Of a stretch of 41,449 bases of DNA, positions 8,051 to 17,700 are shown piece after piece. The DNA is from Candidatus Avisuccinivibrio pullicola. Its GTDB lineage: Bacteria > Pseudomonadota > Gammaproteobacteria > Enterobacterales > Succinivibrionaceae. The stretch is taken from NCBI GenBank assembly GCA_018713485.1, contig DVOQ01000001.1, positions 1 to 41,449 on the forward strand. Reading direction: 5' to 3'. Within the stretch, counting starts at the first letter, position 1. Every line of letters begins with the position of its first letter. Made by a program: the position numbers and the translations under genes. Below the pieces are notes generated by a model. The model searched no databases. It was not told the origin of the DNA and worked only from the letters and a program-made list of their open reading frames with translations.

Positions 8051-9109
8051 CTAGATTTTCGCGTGACGGATACTGAAGCGCTTCTGGGCGCGCGCCTGAT
8101 GGCGGGCGTCGAGAGCGTTTTTAAGCGCAATGAGCAGGGCGAGGATAAAGAAGCCGCCGGGCGGCAGAATGGCGATGAGATAGGTGTGTTCGGCAGAGAG
8201 CACGGTCATCTCCAGGGATAGGGCCCAGTCGCCCAATAATTCGGAGGCTCCCATGAAGAAAGTCCCCGATCCCAGGATCTCACGCAGACTGCCTAAGACA
8301 AAGAGCACGAGGGAAAAACCCACGCCGCAGGCTAAGGCATCCACGGCAGAAGCGACAGGTCCGTTGCGCCCTGCAAAGGCCTCGGCGCGTCCCATGATGA
8401 TGCAGTTGGTGACGATGAGGGCTAAATAAATGCCTAACTGATCGTAGAGGGCGGGGAAGCGGGCCTCCACCTCAAAGCGCACTACGGTCACAAGGGTGGC
8501 GATTAAGGCAACGTAGAGAGGAATGCGCACTTCCTTTAAGATGAATTTACGCAGAAGCGAGATGATAAGCGAGCTTAAGACCACGACAAGGGTGGTGGCG
8601 ATACCAAGGCCTAAAGCCGAGGCGGCCGTGGTGGTGACCGCAAGGAGCGGGCACATGCCCAGCAGCTGGCAGAGGCCAGGGTTTTCCTTCCACAGACCCT
8701 TGATAATAAGGGTCATCAGGGAGGTACGCGGCTTTTTACGCGCAGGTGCCTCCTCCTCAAGGAGCAGACCTTCCACAGCGGTGGCCTTCTGGCTAAGGCC
8801 CCGCTGTTCAGAGGCGGCCTTAGGGGAGAGAGCGCCACGGCCTTTGCGGGCGCGCGGGGAGATGATTTCGGTGATCTCGACTCCCGTCTCGGTCAGCGTG
8901 GTGGTGCGGGTGGAGCCGTCGCGCTGCACCTCGGGTACGGAGATCGCCTTTGAGGCGGGAGTACTCTGTGCTGGGGAGATGATGCCGTTGATCTTAAGCC
9001 CTGACTGAGAGGCGGCGGGCAGTACGGTGCTGTTCTCCTCAGGCTTAGGACGGACGATGCCCGTTACCTGTAAGGGTTGCGTGTCGTTCCCGGGTAAATC
9101 AGCGCTCAT
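8051..9109 (-). CDS. rnfE: Rnf complex membrane subunit RnfE with an unusual N-terminal extension
   Basis: Residues ~130-352 match RnfE/RsxE: LIIKGLWKENPGLCQLLGMCPLLAV, LGLGIATTLVV, IVTNCIIMGRAEAFA, LFVLGSLREILG and ILPPGGFF, with six membrane spans. RnfE sits in the inner membrane and helps couple ferredoxin/NAD electron transfer to ion pumping. Typical members have ~230 residues and start near the GLW motif. Here an extra ~130 residues precede it, rich in Ser, Thr, Pro and charged residues, with a motif repeated three times (VTGIVRP at 15-21, INGIISP at 40-46, ITEIISP at 79-85). The long start is supported by GAGGAGA 6 bases before the ATG at 9109 and tight coupling to rnfG; the internal Met at 132 has no ribosome site. 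Confidence 0.93.
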   Translation of the reverse strand: MSADLPGNDTQPLQVTGIVRPKPEENSTVLPAASQSGLKINGIISPAQSTPASKAISVPEVQRDGSTRTTTLTETGVEITEIISPRARKGRGALSPKAASEQRGLSQKATAVEGLLLEEEAPARKKPRTSLMTLIIKGLWKENPGLCQLLGMCPLLAVTTTAASALGLGIATTLVVVLSSLIISLLRKFILKEVRIPLYVALIATLVTVVRFEVEARFPALYDQLGIYLALIVTNCIIMGRAEAFAGRNGPVASAVDALACGVGFSLVLFVLGSLREILGSGTFFMGASELLGDWALSLEMTVLSAEHTYLIAILPPGGFFILALLIALKNALDARHQARAQKRFSIRHAKI

Positions 9110-9111
9110 GA

Positions 9112-9729
9112 TTATCTCCTCACTCTGCAGGAAGGCAGGGACTCAAAGTCGCTCTCGTTTAAGACCTCAAGAGCGTCACGGGTGGCAAGAATGACGGCAC
9201 GCGAGGTGACGGTGGCGCCCGTGATGTAATCAAAATCACCGCCAAATTTTTTAACCTCGAAGTTGGCGTCATCAAGACCCAGACCTGCGAGGGCATCAAG
9301 GTAGTTACCGTGCTCATGATCGACTTTGTCGCCAAGACCCGGCGTCTCGTTGGATTTGGCGATATCCACGCGGTGAATTTTAAGATCCGGCGTGAAGCCT
9401 GCCACGAGGATGAGCGGGTTGGAGTAACCGCGCGAGGTGGAGTAGGTCAGGATATAACCCTTACTCTCTCCGTTTTGCGTGGCTCTGACAAAGCGCATGT
9501 TCTGACCGATCCGGGGATCGCTTATCAGGCGGCAGTCAAGTGACAGGGGCTCATCCCCGTCAACTGGCAGGAGCACGGCCGTGGCGCGGTTGACGCGCGC
9601 CTCCTCGTTTAAGGTGATCTGTTCGGCGGTACGGGCCCTGGCGTTGAGGATTAAAAAGACGCACAGGGCGCCGATGATCCCTAAGGCCAGCCCTGCGCCG
9701 AGGGCCCTTGTGAAATTGAGTTTAGCCAT
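9112..9729 (-). CDS. rnfG: Rnf complex flavoprotein subunit RnfG
   Basis: A 205-residue protein with one N-terminal membrane span (residues ~9-27) and an FMN-binding domain. The covalent flavin site S/T-GAT is seen in DYITGATVTSRAV near residue 170, where FMN is joined to a threonine by a phosphoester bond. The ETPGLGDK motif is also present. The domain faces the periplasm. The start overlaps the rnfD stop by one base and its end carries the rnfE ribosome site, so translation is coupled. Confidence 0.95.
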   Translation of the reverse strand: MAKLNFTRALGAGLALGIIGALCVFLILNARARTAEQITLNEEARVNRATAVLLPVDGDEPLSLDCRLISDPRIGQNMRFVRATQNGESKGYILTYSTSRGYSNPLILVAGFTPDLKIHRVDIAKSNETPGLGDKVDHEHGNYLDALAGLGLDDANFEVKKFGGDFDYITGATVTSRAVILATRDALEVLNESDFESLPSCRVRR

Positions 9730-10829
9730 TACTGAAGACCTCCCTTGCGGTAGCCAATACCAAAGGGACGGCGTTTGGTGATAACGTCGATAAGGGGCGC
9801 GGCGGCGTTAGCCAGGAGCACGGCAAAGGCCACCGAATCGGAGTAGGAGCCGTGGATACGGATGAGGATCACTAAAAAGGCAGTGAGCGCGGCAAACAGA
9901 ATGCGGCCGCGGGCGGTACCGCAGGTCGTGACGGGATCGGTGATGATAAAGAAGGCGCCTAACATGCTGCCGCCAAAGAGGAGGTGCTCCGTCATGGTAA
10001 TGGAGGCCCCCGGGTTGACGCTGTGCCAGATATAGCCCAAAGCGGCGAGGGTGATAAGGAAGGTGAGGGGCATCTGATAGAGGATGACCTTTTTTACCAT
10101 GAGAAAGAGTCCGCCCAGGGCAAGCGCGAGCGCCATGGCAAGGTAGGCCACATAGTCATCGGAGGTAAAGTCGGTGGTGCCGAGCATTTCCACCTCGCCG
10201 GCCTTGCGGGCGGTCTTGACGCTCTCAAGGAAGGTAGCTCCCGTAAGCGTATGCGCATCTTCCTTTAAGGCTACCACCTCACGGTACAGGACATGGGGAT
10301 CATCACCCATGAAAATCACTCCGGCGGCGCGATCGGGAGTGACCACGCTGATGGCGGCAGGAGCGGGGGTGAGCCACGTGTCATAGAAGACCCCGGGGGC
10401 CGAGATGACAAGGAAGATAAAGCCGGCCATGGCGGGGTTGAAGATATTCATGCCCAGCCCCCCGAAGGCGTGCTTGACGATGAGAATGGCAAAGACCGTG
10501 GCCGCCACGGTGAGATGCCAGGGAAGGAGGGGCGGAATGGTGAGGGCAAGGAGCGCGGCGGTGACGAGCGCGGAGCGATCGGTGAGGGCGCGCTTCACGC
10601 TTCTGTGGCGCAGCAGAGCGACGAGCGCTTCACAGACAAGGGCGGTAAGGGCGCTTACGATAAACTGCAGGATAAGACCTGCACCAAAGAAATAGACGGC
10701 AACGGCAAAGCCCGGGATAAGGGCAAGGAGCACCAGCAGCATGATGGCGTTAGTGGTCAGGGGCGCGTGCAGGTGCGGGGCGCTCTCCAGACCCAGGTTT
10801 TGCTTGGCGGTCTGCTCGGCAATTTGCAT
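9729..10829 (-). CDS. rnfD: Rnf complex membrane flavoprotein subunit RnfD
   Basis: The 366-residue protein has RnfD/NqrB-type membrane helices. The covalent FMN motif is TLTGATFLES near residues 195-204. Other family marks are FGGLGMNIFNPAM, FGGSMLGAFFIITDPVT and the C-terminal SVAFAVLLANAAAPLID. It carries electrons within the membrane between RnfC/B and RnfG. TAGGAGAG lies 5 bases before the ATG, 9 bases after the rnfC stop. Confidence 0.95.
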   Translation of the reverse strand: MQIAEQTAKQNLGLESAPHLHAPLTTNAIMLLVLLALIPGFAVAVYFFGAGLILQFIVSALTALVCEALVALLRHRSVKRALTDRSALVTAALLALTIPPLLPWHLTVAATVFAILIVKHAFGGLGMNIFNPAMAGFIFLVISAPGVFYDTWLTPAPAAISVVTPDRAAGVIFMGDDPHVLYREVVALKEDAHTLTGATFLESVKTARKAGEVEMLGTTDFTSDDYVAYLAMALALALGGLFLMVKKVILYQMPLTFLITLAALGYIWHSVNPGASITMTEHLLFGGSMLGAFFIITDPVTTCGTARGRILFAALTAFLVILIRIHGSYSDSVAFAVLLANAAAPLIDVITKRRPFGIGYRKGGLQ

Positions 10830-10838
10830 GATTCTCTC

Positions 10839-12779
10839 CTAAGGGCGCTTCTTTAAGCTGTCAGGCAGGGGCACGATCCTGGGGCCTTCCTCAAAATAAG
10901 CGTGCGCATGAGGCTTAGGCGCCGGCGGTGTGTAGGGCGCGGAAGGCGGGTTTTCAACTTTCCCGGGGGTAGAGCCATCCTGAGGACGCGGGGCAGGCCA
11001 GGCTGGATCTAAGCCTGACTTTTTATCCACGCCGCCGCGGCGCAGGGCGTAGGGCAGCGGATCGCGGGGGCGATCCTCACTGCCCTGCCGCAGACGGTGA
11101 TCGCGGCTGATGATCTCGCGGGCGCGTTCGGCAGGGGAGGCGTTCGTCTTTTCGCCGGAGGCGGGAGCGGCGTTAACGCCGGCTTTCCTGGCCGCTGCTC
11201 TTTCGCGGGCGGCGGTGAGGGCGGCGGCCTTGCGCGCTTCGTGTTCGCTGTCCTTAGAAGCGGTCTCAGAGGCAGACGAACCGGCTTCCTTAGCCTTTTT
11301 CTGCGCGGCGATGCGGGCAAGGGCGGCTTTTTTCTTTTCCTCGCGGATCCTTGCTTCCTCAGCGAGGCGGATCGCGCGGGCCTCCATGCGCTCTTTGGCG
11401 CGGGCGGTACGCTTTTCGTTGTCACGGATGAGGGCGAGAATGGCCTTTTCCTTACGGAACTGTCCTGTGAGGGGGATCCTCGAGGGGCAGACATAGGCGC
11501 AGCAGCCGCATTCGGTGCAGTCGGTCATGCCGCAGGCGAGCGTTTCCTTATGGCGCGAGGCCCTGGACAGGGCATAGAGCTGATAGGGCGCGAGGCGCGA
11601 GGGGCAGACCCTGGCGCAGCGTCCGCAGCGGATACAGTTCTGCGCCTCTCCGGCAGGTGGCACTTCCCTGCTGTCGGGCGTGTAGACACAGGTCACGGCC
11701 TTGGTGATGGGCACGTCAATGGAGGGGACGGTAAAGCCCATGAAGGGACCGCCTAAAATCACGCGCTGATGGCGCTCGGGCAGGAGCTTGAAGGCGTTTA
11801 AAACGTAGCGCACCGAGGTTCCTAAGCGCACGTAGGCGTTGCCGCGGCGGCGCAGGGTGCCGCCGTCGACGGTGATGACGCGGCCGATGAGGGGCAGGCC
11901 GTCCACCACCGCCTCCTTGACGGCAAAGACGGTCTCCACGTTATCCACCACGATGCCGCACTCGGAGGTGTGCTCGGCGTAGGGGATCTCGATACCGGTC
12001 AGGATCTTGATGAGATTGCGCGCCGCCCCCGATGGATAGACGGTGGGGATCACGCGCAGCTGCGTGCCGGTGTGGCCCTCGAGAGCCTTTTGCATGGCCC
12101 TGATGGCCTCGGGCTTGTTGTCCTCGATGGCGATAAGGCAGATCTCGGGTTTGAGGATTTGCCGGATCACCTCGATGCCGGTGACGATGTCAGCGGCCTT
12201 TTCCTGCATGAGGCGGTCATCGCAGGTGGCGACCGGCTCGCATTCACAGCCGTTGACGATGAAGATCTGACAGCGTCTGCCGTCCACGATGGCGGCGCTT
12301 AATTTGGCCGCGGTCTGAAACTGCGCGCCGCCCAAGCCCTCGACGCCGTACAGGCGGATACGCTCGAGTAAGGTTTCAGGCGGCAGCCGGTCCCAGTCCT
12401 TTAGAGGCTGCGGATCGACATGGGTATCCTGGCCGTCGGGCTTAATGACGATGGAGCGGCCGCTGAAGCCTGAGGGATGGGGCAGCATCTGCATGGAAAT
12501 GGAGACGATATGTCCCGAGGTCGTGGCGTGCAGCGGCACGAGACGGCCTTTGCCGGGCCGCGTCAGGGGCTGCCCTGCCTTGACGTACTCACCGGCCGCG
12601 ACCAGAATTTCACCGTCGGGGCCTAAGTGGCGGTCAAGGGGCAGGGTGATAAGCGAGGGGATCCCCAGGCTTTCAATGGCGCAGCTGCCGGTCTGTTTTT
12701 TCTCGTCGGGGCGGATCCCTCCAAAGAACTTCCACAGCTTGCCCTTTAAGATCTTATCGAGCTGTTTTGAAACGGCCAT
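10839..12779 (-). CDS. rnfC: Rnf complex NADH-binding iron-sulfur subunit RnfC
   Basis: A 646-residue peripheral subunit. The N-terminal barrel includes PLDRHLGPDGEILVAAGEYV; the NADH/FMN Rossmann-like part has GVEGLGGAQFQTAAKL and VNGCECEPVATCDDRLM. Two 4Fe-4S sites follow: CIRCGRCARVCP and CTECGCCAYVCP (residues ~380-430). From ~450 onward it is an Ala/Lys/Glu-rich, probably coiled tail (ARAKERMEARAIRLAEEA...) ending in a proline-rich stretch, a common RnfC variation in gammaproteobacteria. It transfers electrons between NADH and RnfB. The start overlaps the rnfB stop (TGATG). Confidence 0.95.
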   Translation of the reverse strand: MAVSKQLDKILKGKLWKFFGGIRPDEKKQTGSCAIESLGIPSLITLPLDRHLGPDGEILVAAGEYVKAGQPLTRPGKGRLVPLHATTSGHIVSISMQMLPHPSGFSGRSIVIKPDGQDTHVDPQPLKDWDRLPPETLLERIRLYGVEGLGGAQFQTAAKLSAAIVDGRRCQIFIVNGCECEPVATCDDRLMQEKAADIVTGIEVIRQILKPEICLIAIEDNKPEAIRAMQKALEGHTGTQLRVIPTVYPSGAARNLIKILTGIEIPYAEHTSECGIVVDNVETVFAVKEAVVDGLPLIGRVITVDGGTLRRRGNAYVRLGTSVRYVLNAFKLLPERHQRVILGGPFMGFTVPSIDVPITKAVTCVYTPDSREVPPAGEAQNCIRCGRCARVCPSRLAPYQLYALSRASRHKETLACGMTDCTECGCCAYVCPSRIPLTGQFRKEKAILALIRDNEKRTARAKERMEARAIRLAEEARIREEKKKAALARIAAQKKAKEAGSSASETASKDSEHEARKAAALTAARERAAARKAGVNAAPASGEKTNASPAERAREIISRDHRLRQGSEDRPRDPLPYALRRGGVDKKSGLDPAWPAPRPQDGSTPGKVENPPSAPYTPPAPKPHAHAYFEEGPRIVPLPDSLKKRP

Positions 12780-13366
12780 CAGTGACGCGCTCCCGTGACG
12801 GTTAAGACGTTTTCAATTTCCCAGTTGTAGTTCATGGGGCCAGGTTCCATGCGGATAAGTTCGATGCATTCCTCAGGACATGTTTTAACGCACTCCCCGC
12901 ATCCGGTGCATTCCTCGGTCAGGACCTCATGGGCTTCCTTGATAGCGCCCTTGATGGCGTCCACGGGGCAGACCTTCTTGCAGCGCGAGCAACCGGTGCA
13001 GGGGCGCTTGTGAATGAAGGCCACGGTACGGGGCGTAAAGTATTTTTCATCCCCGTCCTCATCCTGTGGCGGCTCGATACCCAGGATCTGAGCGAGAGCG
13101 AGGGTCGTGTCGGGGCCTCCCGGAATGCATTTATTGCAGGGCGCCTCACCGGAGGCTACGGCCCTGGCGTAGTTAAGGCAGCCAGGGTATCCGCACTGTC
13201 CGCACTGCACTCCGGGGAGAGTGTCGTTAAGGCGGGAGCTTAAATCATCGCCGCTCTCTTCCTTACCTTTACCTGAGAGCAGGGAGAGAATAAAGCCTAT
13301 CGTAAGGAGGACGGCCGCCAGTCCCAGAATAAAGTGTAAATCGACGGCGCTTAACCACTGACTCAT
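12779..13366 (-). CDS. rnfB: Rnf complex iron-sulfur subunit RnfB
   Basis: A 195-residue protein with one N-terminal membrane anchor (residues ~10-30). It has the four-cysteine cluster domain CGQCGYPGCLNYARAVASG...CNKC, then two ferredoxin motifs CTGCSRCKKVCP and CTGCGECVKTCP. It is the likely entry point for ferredoxin electrons. The start overlaps the rnfA stop by 4 bases, so the two are translationally coupled. Confidence 0.96.
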   Translation of the reverse strand: MSQWLSAVDLHFILGLAAVLLTIGFILSLLSGKGKEESGDDLSSRLNDTLPGVQCGQCGYPGCLNYARAVASGEAPCNKCIPGGPDTTLALAQILGIEPPQDEDGDEKYFTPRTVAFIHKRPCTGCSRCKKVCPVDAIKGAIKEAHEVLTEECTGCGECVKTCPEECIELIRMEPGPMNYNWEIENVLTVTGARH

Positions 13367-13950
13367 GCCACGGACCCCGCGAAACCTGCAAAGCCCATAA
13401 AGGCGAGGGACATGAGACCTGCGGCGATGAGGGCTACGGGCGTGCCTTTAAAGGGGGCGGGCACGTCGCTTATCGCGAGGCGCTCGCGCATCGCGGCAAA
13501 GAGCGTGAGCACGAGGGTAAAGCCCGCGCCGGCTCCGGCGGCGTAAATGAGCGACTCGGCAAAGTTCTGCTCTAAGGTGCCGTTTAAAAGCACCAGACCC
13601 AGGACAATACAGTTGGTGGTGATAAGCGGCAGGTAAATGCCCAGGGCCTGATAGAGGCCGTAGGTAAAGCGCGCCATAAAGATTTCCACTAACTGCACCG
13701 CCACCGCGATGATGAGGATATCCACAATGAGATCAAGGGAGGAGAGCCCTAAGGGGGCGAGAATGAGATGATTGACCCCGTAACAGGAACCTGCGGCCAG
13801 CACCAGCACGAAGGTCGTGGCCCCGCCCATGCCTAAAGCCGCGGAAAGATGATTGGAAACCCCGATAAAGGGGCAGATCCCTAAAAAGCGCGACAGCACG
13901 AAATTATTGACAATGGCCGCCGAGAAAAACAGAATAAGTCCGTCAGTCAC
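13363..13950 (-). CDS. rnfA: Rnf complex membrane subunit RnfA
   Basis: A 195-residue integral membrane protein (E. coli RsxA has 193). Family marks: AAIVNNFVLSRFLGICPFIGVS at the N-terminus, LGIYLPLITTNCIVLG in the middle, AMRERL near the end. I choose the GTG at 13950, which aligns with the family start (VTDGLILFF read as MTD...) and follows CAGGATG; an upstream ATG at 14028 would add 26 residues unlike the family. It is the first gene of the rnfABCDGE operon. The nth start on the other strand is only 20 bases away, so the operon promoter must lie inside nth sequence. Confidence 0.94.
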   Translation of the reverse strand: MTDGLILFFSAAIVNNFVLSRFLGICPFIGVSNHLSAALGMGGATTFVLVLAAGSCYGVNHLILAPLGLSSLDLIVDILIIAVAVQLVEIFMARFTYGLYQALGIYLPLITTNCIVLGLVLLNGTLEQNFAESLIYAAGAGAGFTLVLTLFAAMRERLAISDVPAPFKGTPVALIAAGLMSLAFMGFAGFAGSVA

Positions 13951-13970
13951 TTTGAAAACATCCTGAAAAA

Positions 13971-14708
13971 ATGTGTCCTGCCGATCATAAACCCGCCGCC
14001 CCCGGGCGGAAATGCGAAAAAATTGCAACTAGGCCTTTAAAAACGTCTTCGCCTGAAAAGACGTCCCAAGGTTTCTCGCTTCTGAGTTTAGAGGAACGCA
14101 CGCTCCTTTTTAAGGAGCTGGCGCAGAAGTTCCCCAACCCCAAAAGCGAACTTAATTTTAACAGCCCCTTCCAGCTTTTATGCGCGGTCATGCTGTCAGC
14201 GCAGGCCACTGACGCCTCGGTAAACCTCGCCACTCCTGCGCTCTTTAAGAGAGCCCCGGATGCAAAGTCCATGGCCGTCTTAGGCGAGGAGGGGATCGCG
14301 CCCTATATTAAAAGCATCGGACTGTGGCGCTCCAAGGCGCGCAATTTAGCACAGACCGCCGCCCTTTTGCAAAAGGATTTTGGCGGTCAGGTGCCCCGCT
14401 CCTATGCTGAGCTTGTAAGTCTGCCGGGGGTCGGTTCCAAGACCGCGCTCGTGGTGCTCAATGTCGCCTTTCATGAGCCTACCGTGGCCGTGGACACGCA
14501 TATCTTCAGAGTCTGCAACCGCACCGGCCTGTGTCCTGGCAAAAACGCCCCCGAGGTACAGGAAAAGCTTGCTGGGTTAATCCCCGGTGACTACCGCCTG
14601 AACGCCCACCATTACCTGCTCCTGCACGGGCGCTATACCTGTAAGGCAAGAAAACCGCTCTGTGAGAGCTGTGAGCTCGTTTCCCTCTGTAAAAAGCGGG
14701 GGCTTTAG
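13971..14708 (+). CDS. nth: Endonuclease III (DNA glycosylase/AP lyase)
   Basis: Base-excision repair enzyme for oxidised pyrimidines. The helix-hairpin-helix with catalytic lysine is LPGVGSKTA; the catalytic aspartate lies in VAVDTHIFRVCNRTG; the 4Fe-4S cluster is C-X6-C-X2-C-X5-C at the C-terminus (CKARKPLCESCELVSLC). The protein is 245 residues, ~34 more than E. coli Nth, because the only in-frame ATG is at 13971; its ribosome site is weak and the true start may be later. In E. coli nth is the last gene of the rsx (rnf) operon; here it adjoins the other end of the operon and is divergent. The 3' end meets a hairpin shared with the SNF2 gene. Confidence 0.95.
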   Translation: MCPADHKPAAPGRKCEKIATRPLKTSSPEKTSQGFSLLSLEERTLLFKELAQKFPNPKSELNFNSPFQLLCAVMLSAQATDASVNLATPALFKRAPDAKSMAVLGEEGIAPYIKSIGLWRSKARNLAQTAALLQKDFGGQVPRSYAELVSLPGVGSKTALVVLNVAFHEPTVAVDTHIFRVCNRTGLCPGKNAPEVQEKLAGLIPGDYRLNAHHYLLLHGRYTCKARKPLCESCELVSLCKKRGL

Positions 14709-14722
14709 GCCCCGGTATAGGC

Positions 14723-14746
14723 TAAGGCATCCCCGGGGAGGCCTTA
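14723..14746. terminator. Bidirectional terminator between nth and SNF2 gene
   Basis: TAAGGC at 14723-14728 pairs with GCCTTA at 14741-14746, enclosing a further TCC/GGA pairing. It lies in the 40 bases between the two convergent stops. T-runs are poor. Confidence 0.5.
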
Positions 14747-14748
14747 CT

Positions 14749-17700
14749 TCACTTACGGCGCACGGGACTTTGCAAAGCCCTGGCGGTAAGCTCCTTTACC
14801 ATACGCGTTTCCTTACCCGAACCGCTTTCGGAGAAGGTTAAAAGCGAGGTGAGCTCGCCCTGGCTCAGATCGCCCAGCCAGCGGTCATTGGCTGAGACCG
14901 TGAGATCGGAGAGTTCGGCCTTGGAGCGTAAGATGGCGTCGATCTTTTCCTCCACGGTACCGCTCACTAACAGCCGGTAGACCTGTACATCCTTGTCCTG
15001 CCCGATGCGGAAGGCGCGATCGGTGGCCTGATTCTCGACGGCGGGATTCCACCACAGATCGTAGTGGATGACCACCGAGGCGGCGGTGAGGTTGATACCC
15101 GAGCCGCCGGCCTTTAAGGAGAGAATGAGCACGGGCTTGTCCTTAGAGTTCTGAAAATCATCGATCATGCGCTGTCTCTCGGAGGGCTTTAACTTACCCT
15201 GCAGGAAGTCAGGACGGAAGTTAAAGGCCTTCTCGATAAAGGCCTGTAACAGCTCGCCCATCCTTAAAAACTGCGTGAAGATGATGACCTTCTTGCCGTG
15301 TTCGCGCACGTTCTCAAGAATGTCCATGAGCGCCATGGCCTTGCCCGAGTCATCGACGCGGGCGACGCGGGCTTTGGTGTCGTAGACGGCCGGGGAGTCG
15401 CAGATCTGCTTTAAATTGAGAATGGCGTGGTGCACGGCAAAGAGGCGCTGCGCGAGCGTCATCTTACTCTCGTACTGGCGCAGGGCCTCGTTGCAGCGGG
15501 CCTCGTAGAGGGCGCTCTGCTTAGGCGTCAGCGGGCAGTACTGCACCGCGACCATTTTCTCGGGCAGATCGGGAATGACGTTCTTATCGGTCTTGAGCCG
15601 GCGCAGCACGAAGGGCGTCACGGCCTGACGCAGAATTTTAGCCGCGTTCTCATCGTGATGCTTCTCGATGGGCAGGACGTAATCGGAGCGGAAATCATCG
15701 AGAGTGCCTAAAAGCCCCGGGTTTACGAGATCCATGATGGCCCAGTAATCGGTGAGATGATTCTCGACGGGAGTGCCGGTCATGGCGATGGCGCTGTCGG
15801 CGGTAAGCTCGCGCAGGGCGCGGGCGGCCTGGGTACGGTGATTCTTGATATTCTGCGCCTCATCCACGATAAGCACCCTGAAGTGCTCGTCTTTAAAGAG
15901 TTCGGTGTGGCGCGTGAAATAAGCGTAAGTGGTAAGCCAGACGTCGCGCTTTTCCGTTACCTCCTCACTGTCGGAATACACGACGCGGAAGGTGAGAGAG
16001 GGGGTAAAGGCGCGGATCTCGTGCTGCCAGTTGATAAGCAGCGAGGCAGGCATGATCACGAGCGCGCTTTTTGAGGCAAGCTCTCCTTCATCCTTGAGCT
16101 TTAAGAGGGCCGAGAGCACCTGCACGGTCTTGCCCAGTCCCATGTCATCGGCGATGACGGCGCCAAGGCCATGCTTTAAATTGTGCATGAGCCACTTAAA
16201 GCCCTTTACCTGATAGGGGCGCAGCGTGGCATTAAGTCCCCGGGGAAGGGAGGTGTCGGTGTTGCGCCTCAGGCTGTCGACCACGGCCCTGATTTTGGGG
16301 CTGAAGCAGATGCGATCGCCCTCGGGGGTAAGCGTTTCCCCCTCCCCGAACATAGCCGCGAGCACGGAAGGCAGGGAGAGCTTTTTCTTTTTGCGCTTCT
16401 TACCCGAGAAGACTTCCTCCATCATGGAAAGATCCCTGGCGTCTACGAGCACGAGACGGTCTTTGAAGGTGATGATGCGCCCGGCGTTTTTGACGAGCTC
16501 GGCGTAGTCTTCCTTAGTTAAGGTCATGTCGCCTAAGGTCACCGAGGCGTCATAATCGAGATAGGAGAGCAGGGAACTGAAGCCGCCCCCCGTGTCCTCC
16601 ATATTCTGAAAGTTAAGGCTTAAGGTGCGGCGCGGGCGCAGGATGGAGTGCAGACCGCGCGACATGAGGGCGTTAATGCCCAGCTTCTGTAAGGCGCGGA
16701 TCTCTCTTAATGCCTGCGTGGCGGCCTCTCCTTCATAGGAGGCGGTGCCGGCGGGGTTTTTGAGCACGTCCTGAAGCACCGGATAGCGCTCACCGAGCTC
16801 GATGAGCGTGAGCAGATGGCGCGTACAGGCAGAGGGATTAAGATCTTCCTTAAAATCCTGTAAGGTGGCGTAGGCCCCGCCTGCAGAGGTACCGGAACTC
16901 TGCTCTTCAAAAAGCAAGGTCACGTCCAGATGCCGGACTGCTTCCCCGTCAGAGCCGTTCTCCTCCCTCTCTGCGGATGCCCTGTCCGCAGTCTCCTCTG
17001 TCTCCCCGGGAGTTTCCATGCCCCTGTCCCCGTCAGAGGCGTCGAGAAGATAGTCGTCAAGAGCGAGGACCGGTAAGAACTCCGGAGCAAAGAAGGTCAG
17101 GGAGGTCAGCGGATTAAAGTAGGCCGGCAGCCGGAGAAGACCGTGGCGGGTATCGCCGTGATCGGAGATAAGCTCCGGATAGGGATCGCTTTCGCCCTGC
17201 CAGGGGCCGAAGAGGGACAGGAGGAGACCGCGGCGGAAGGCATTAAGGTCAAGGCGCGTGAGAACCCTGGGATAGAGATGACACATGAAGTCCTCTAAAA
17301 ACAGGCGCAGGAAGGCCGTTCCCAGAACAAGGTTGTCAGCGTCGCTGCAATAGGCCGGATAGCCGTTGCACCTGGCGCGCTTATGCCAGCCGTAGTGGCG
17401 GACGAGGGCTCCCGCTCTTTGGGTAAGCTCACGCACCTCAGGGAAAAACAGGGCCGGGAACCAGCCCCCGCACTGATACGAATTCACCTCGGGATGATAG
17501 GAAGAGTAATAGGGTGAGTCATCAATAAAAGAGTGATAGTAGAAGGCAGGTACCAGGGCATGGTGCTTAAGCAGTGTCAGGGCCGTGTCCTTTAAGGCAA
17601 GGAGCACCTTAAAGTCCGTATTCAGGGAGGCCTCGGTTTCCGGCGTGAAATTCAGAAGTTGCATGAGGGAGGAGAAATTAAACTCCGCGCGGTAGGCTTT

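Noticed and set aside
10293..10856. 187-codon plus-strand frame opposite rnfD
   Set aside because: It is a charged, Gly-rich shadow of a membrane-protein gene, which is typical of antisense frames.
11097..11756. 219-codon plus-strand frame opposite rnfC
   Set aside because: It is a shadow of the GC-rich, Ala/Lys/Arg-rich rnfC tail; the protein looks like low-complexity Gly/Ala/Arg sequence.
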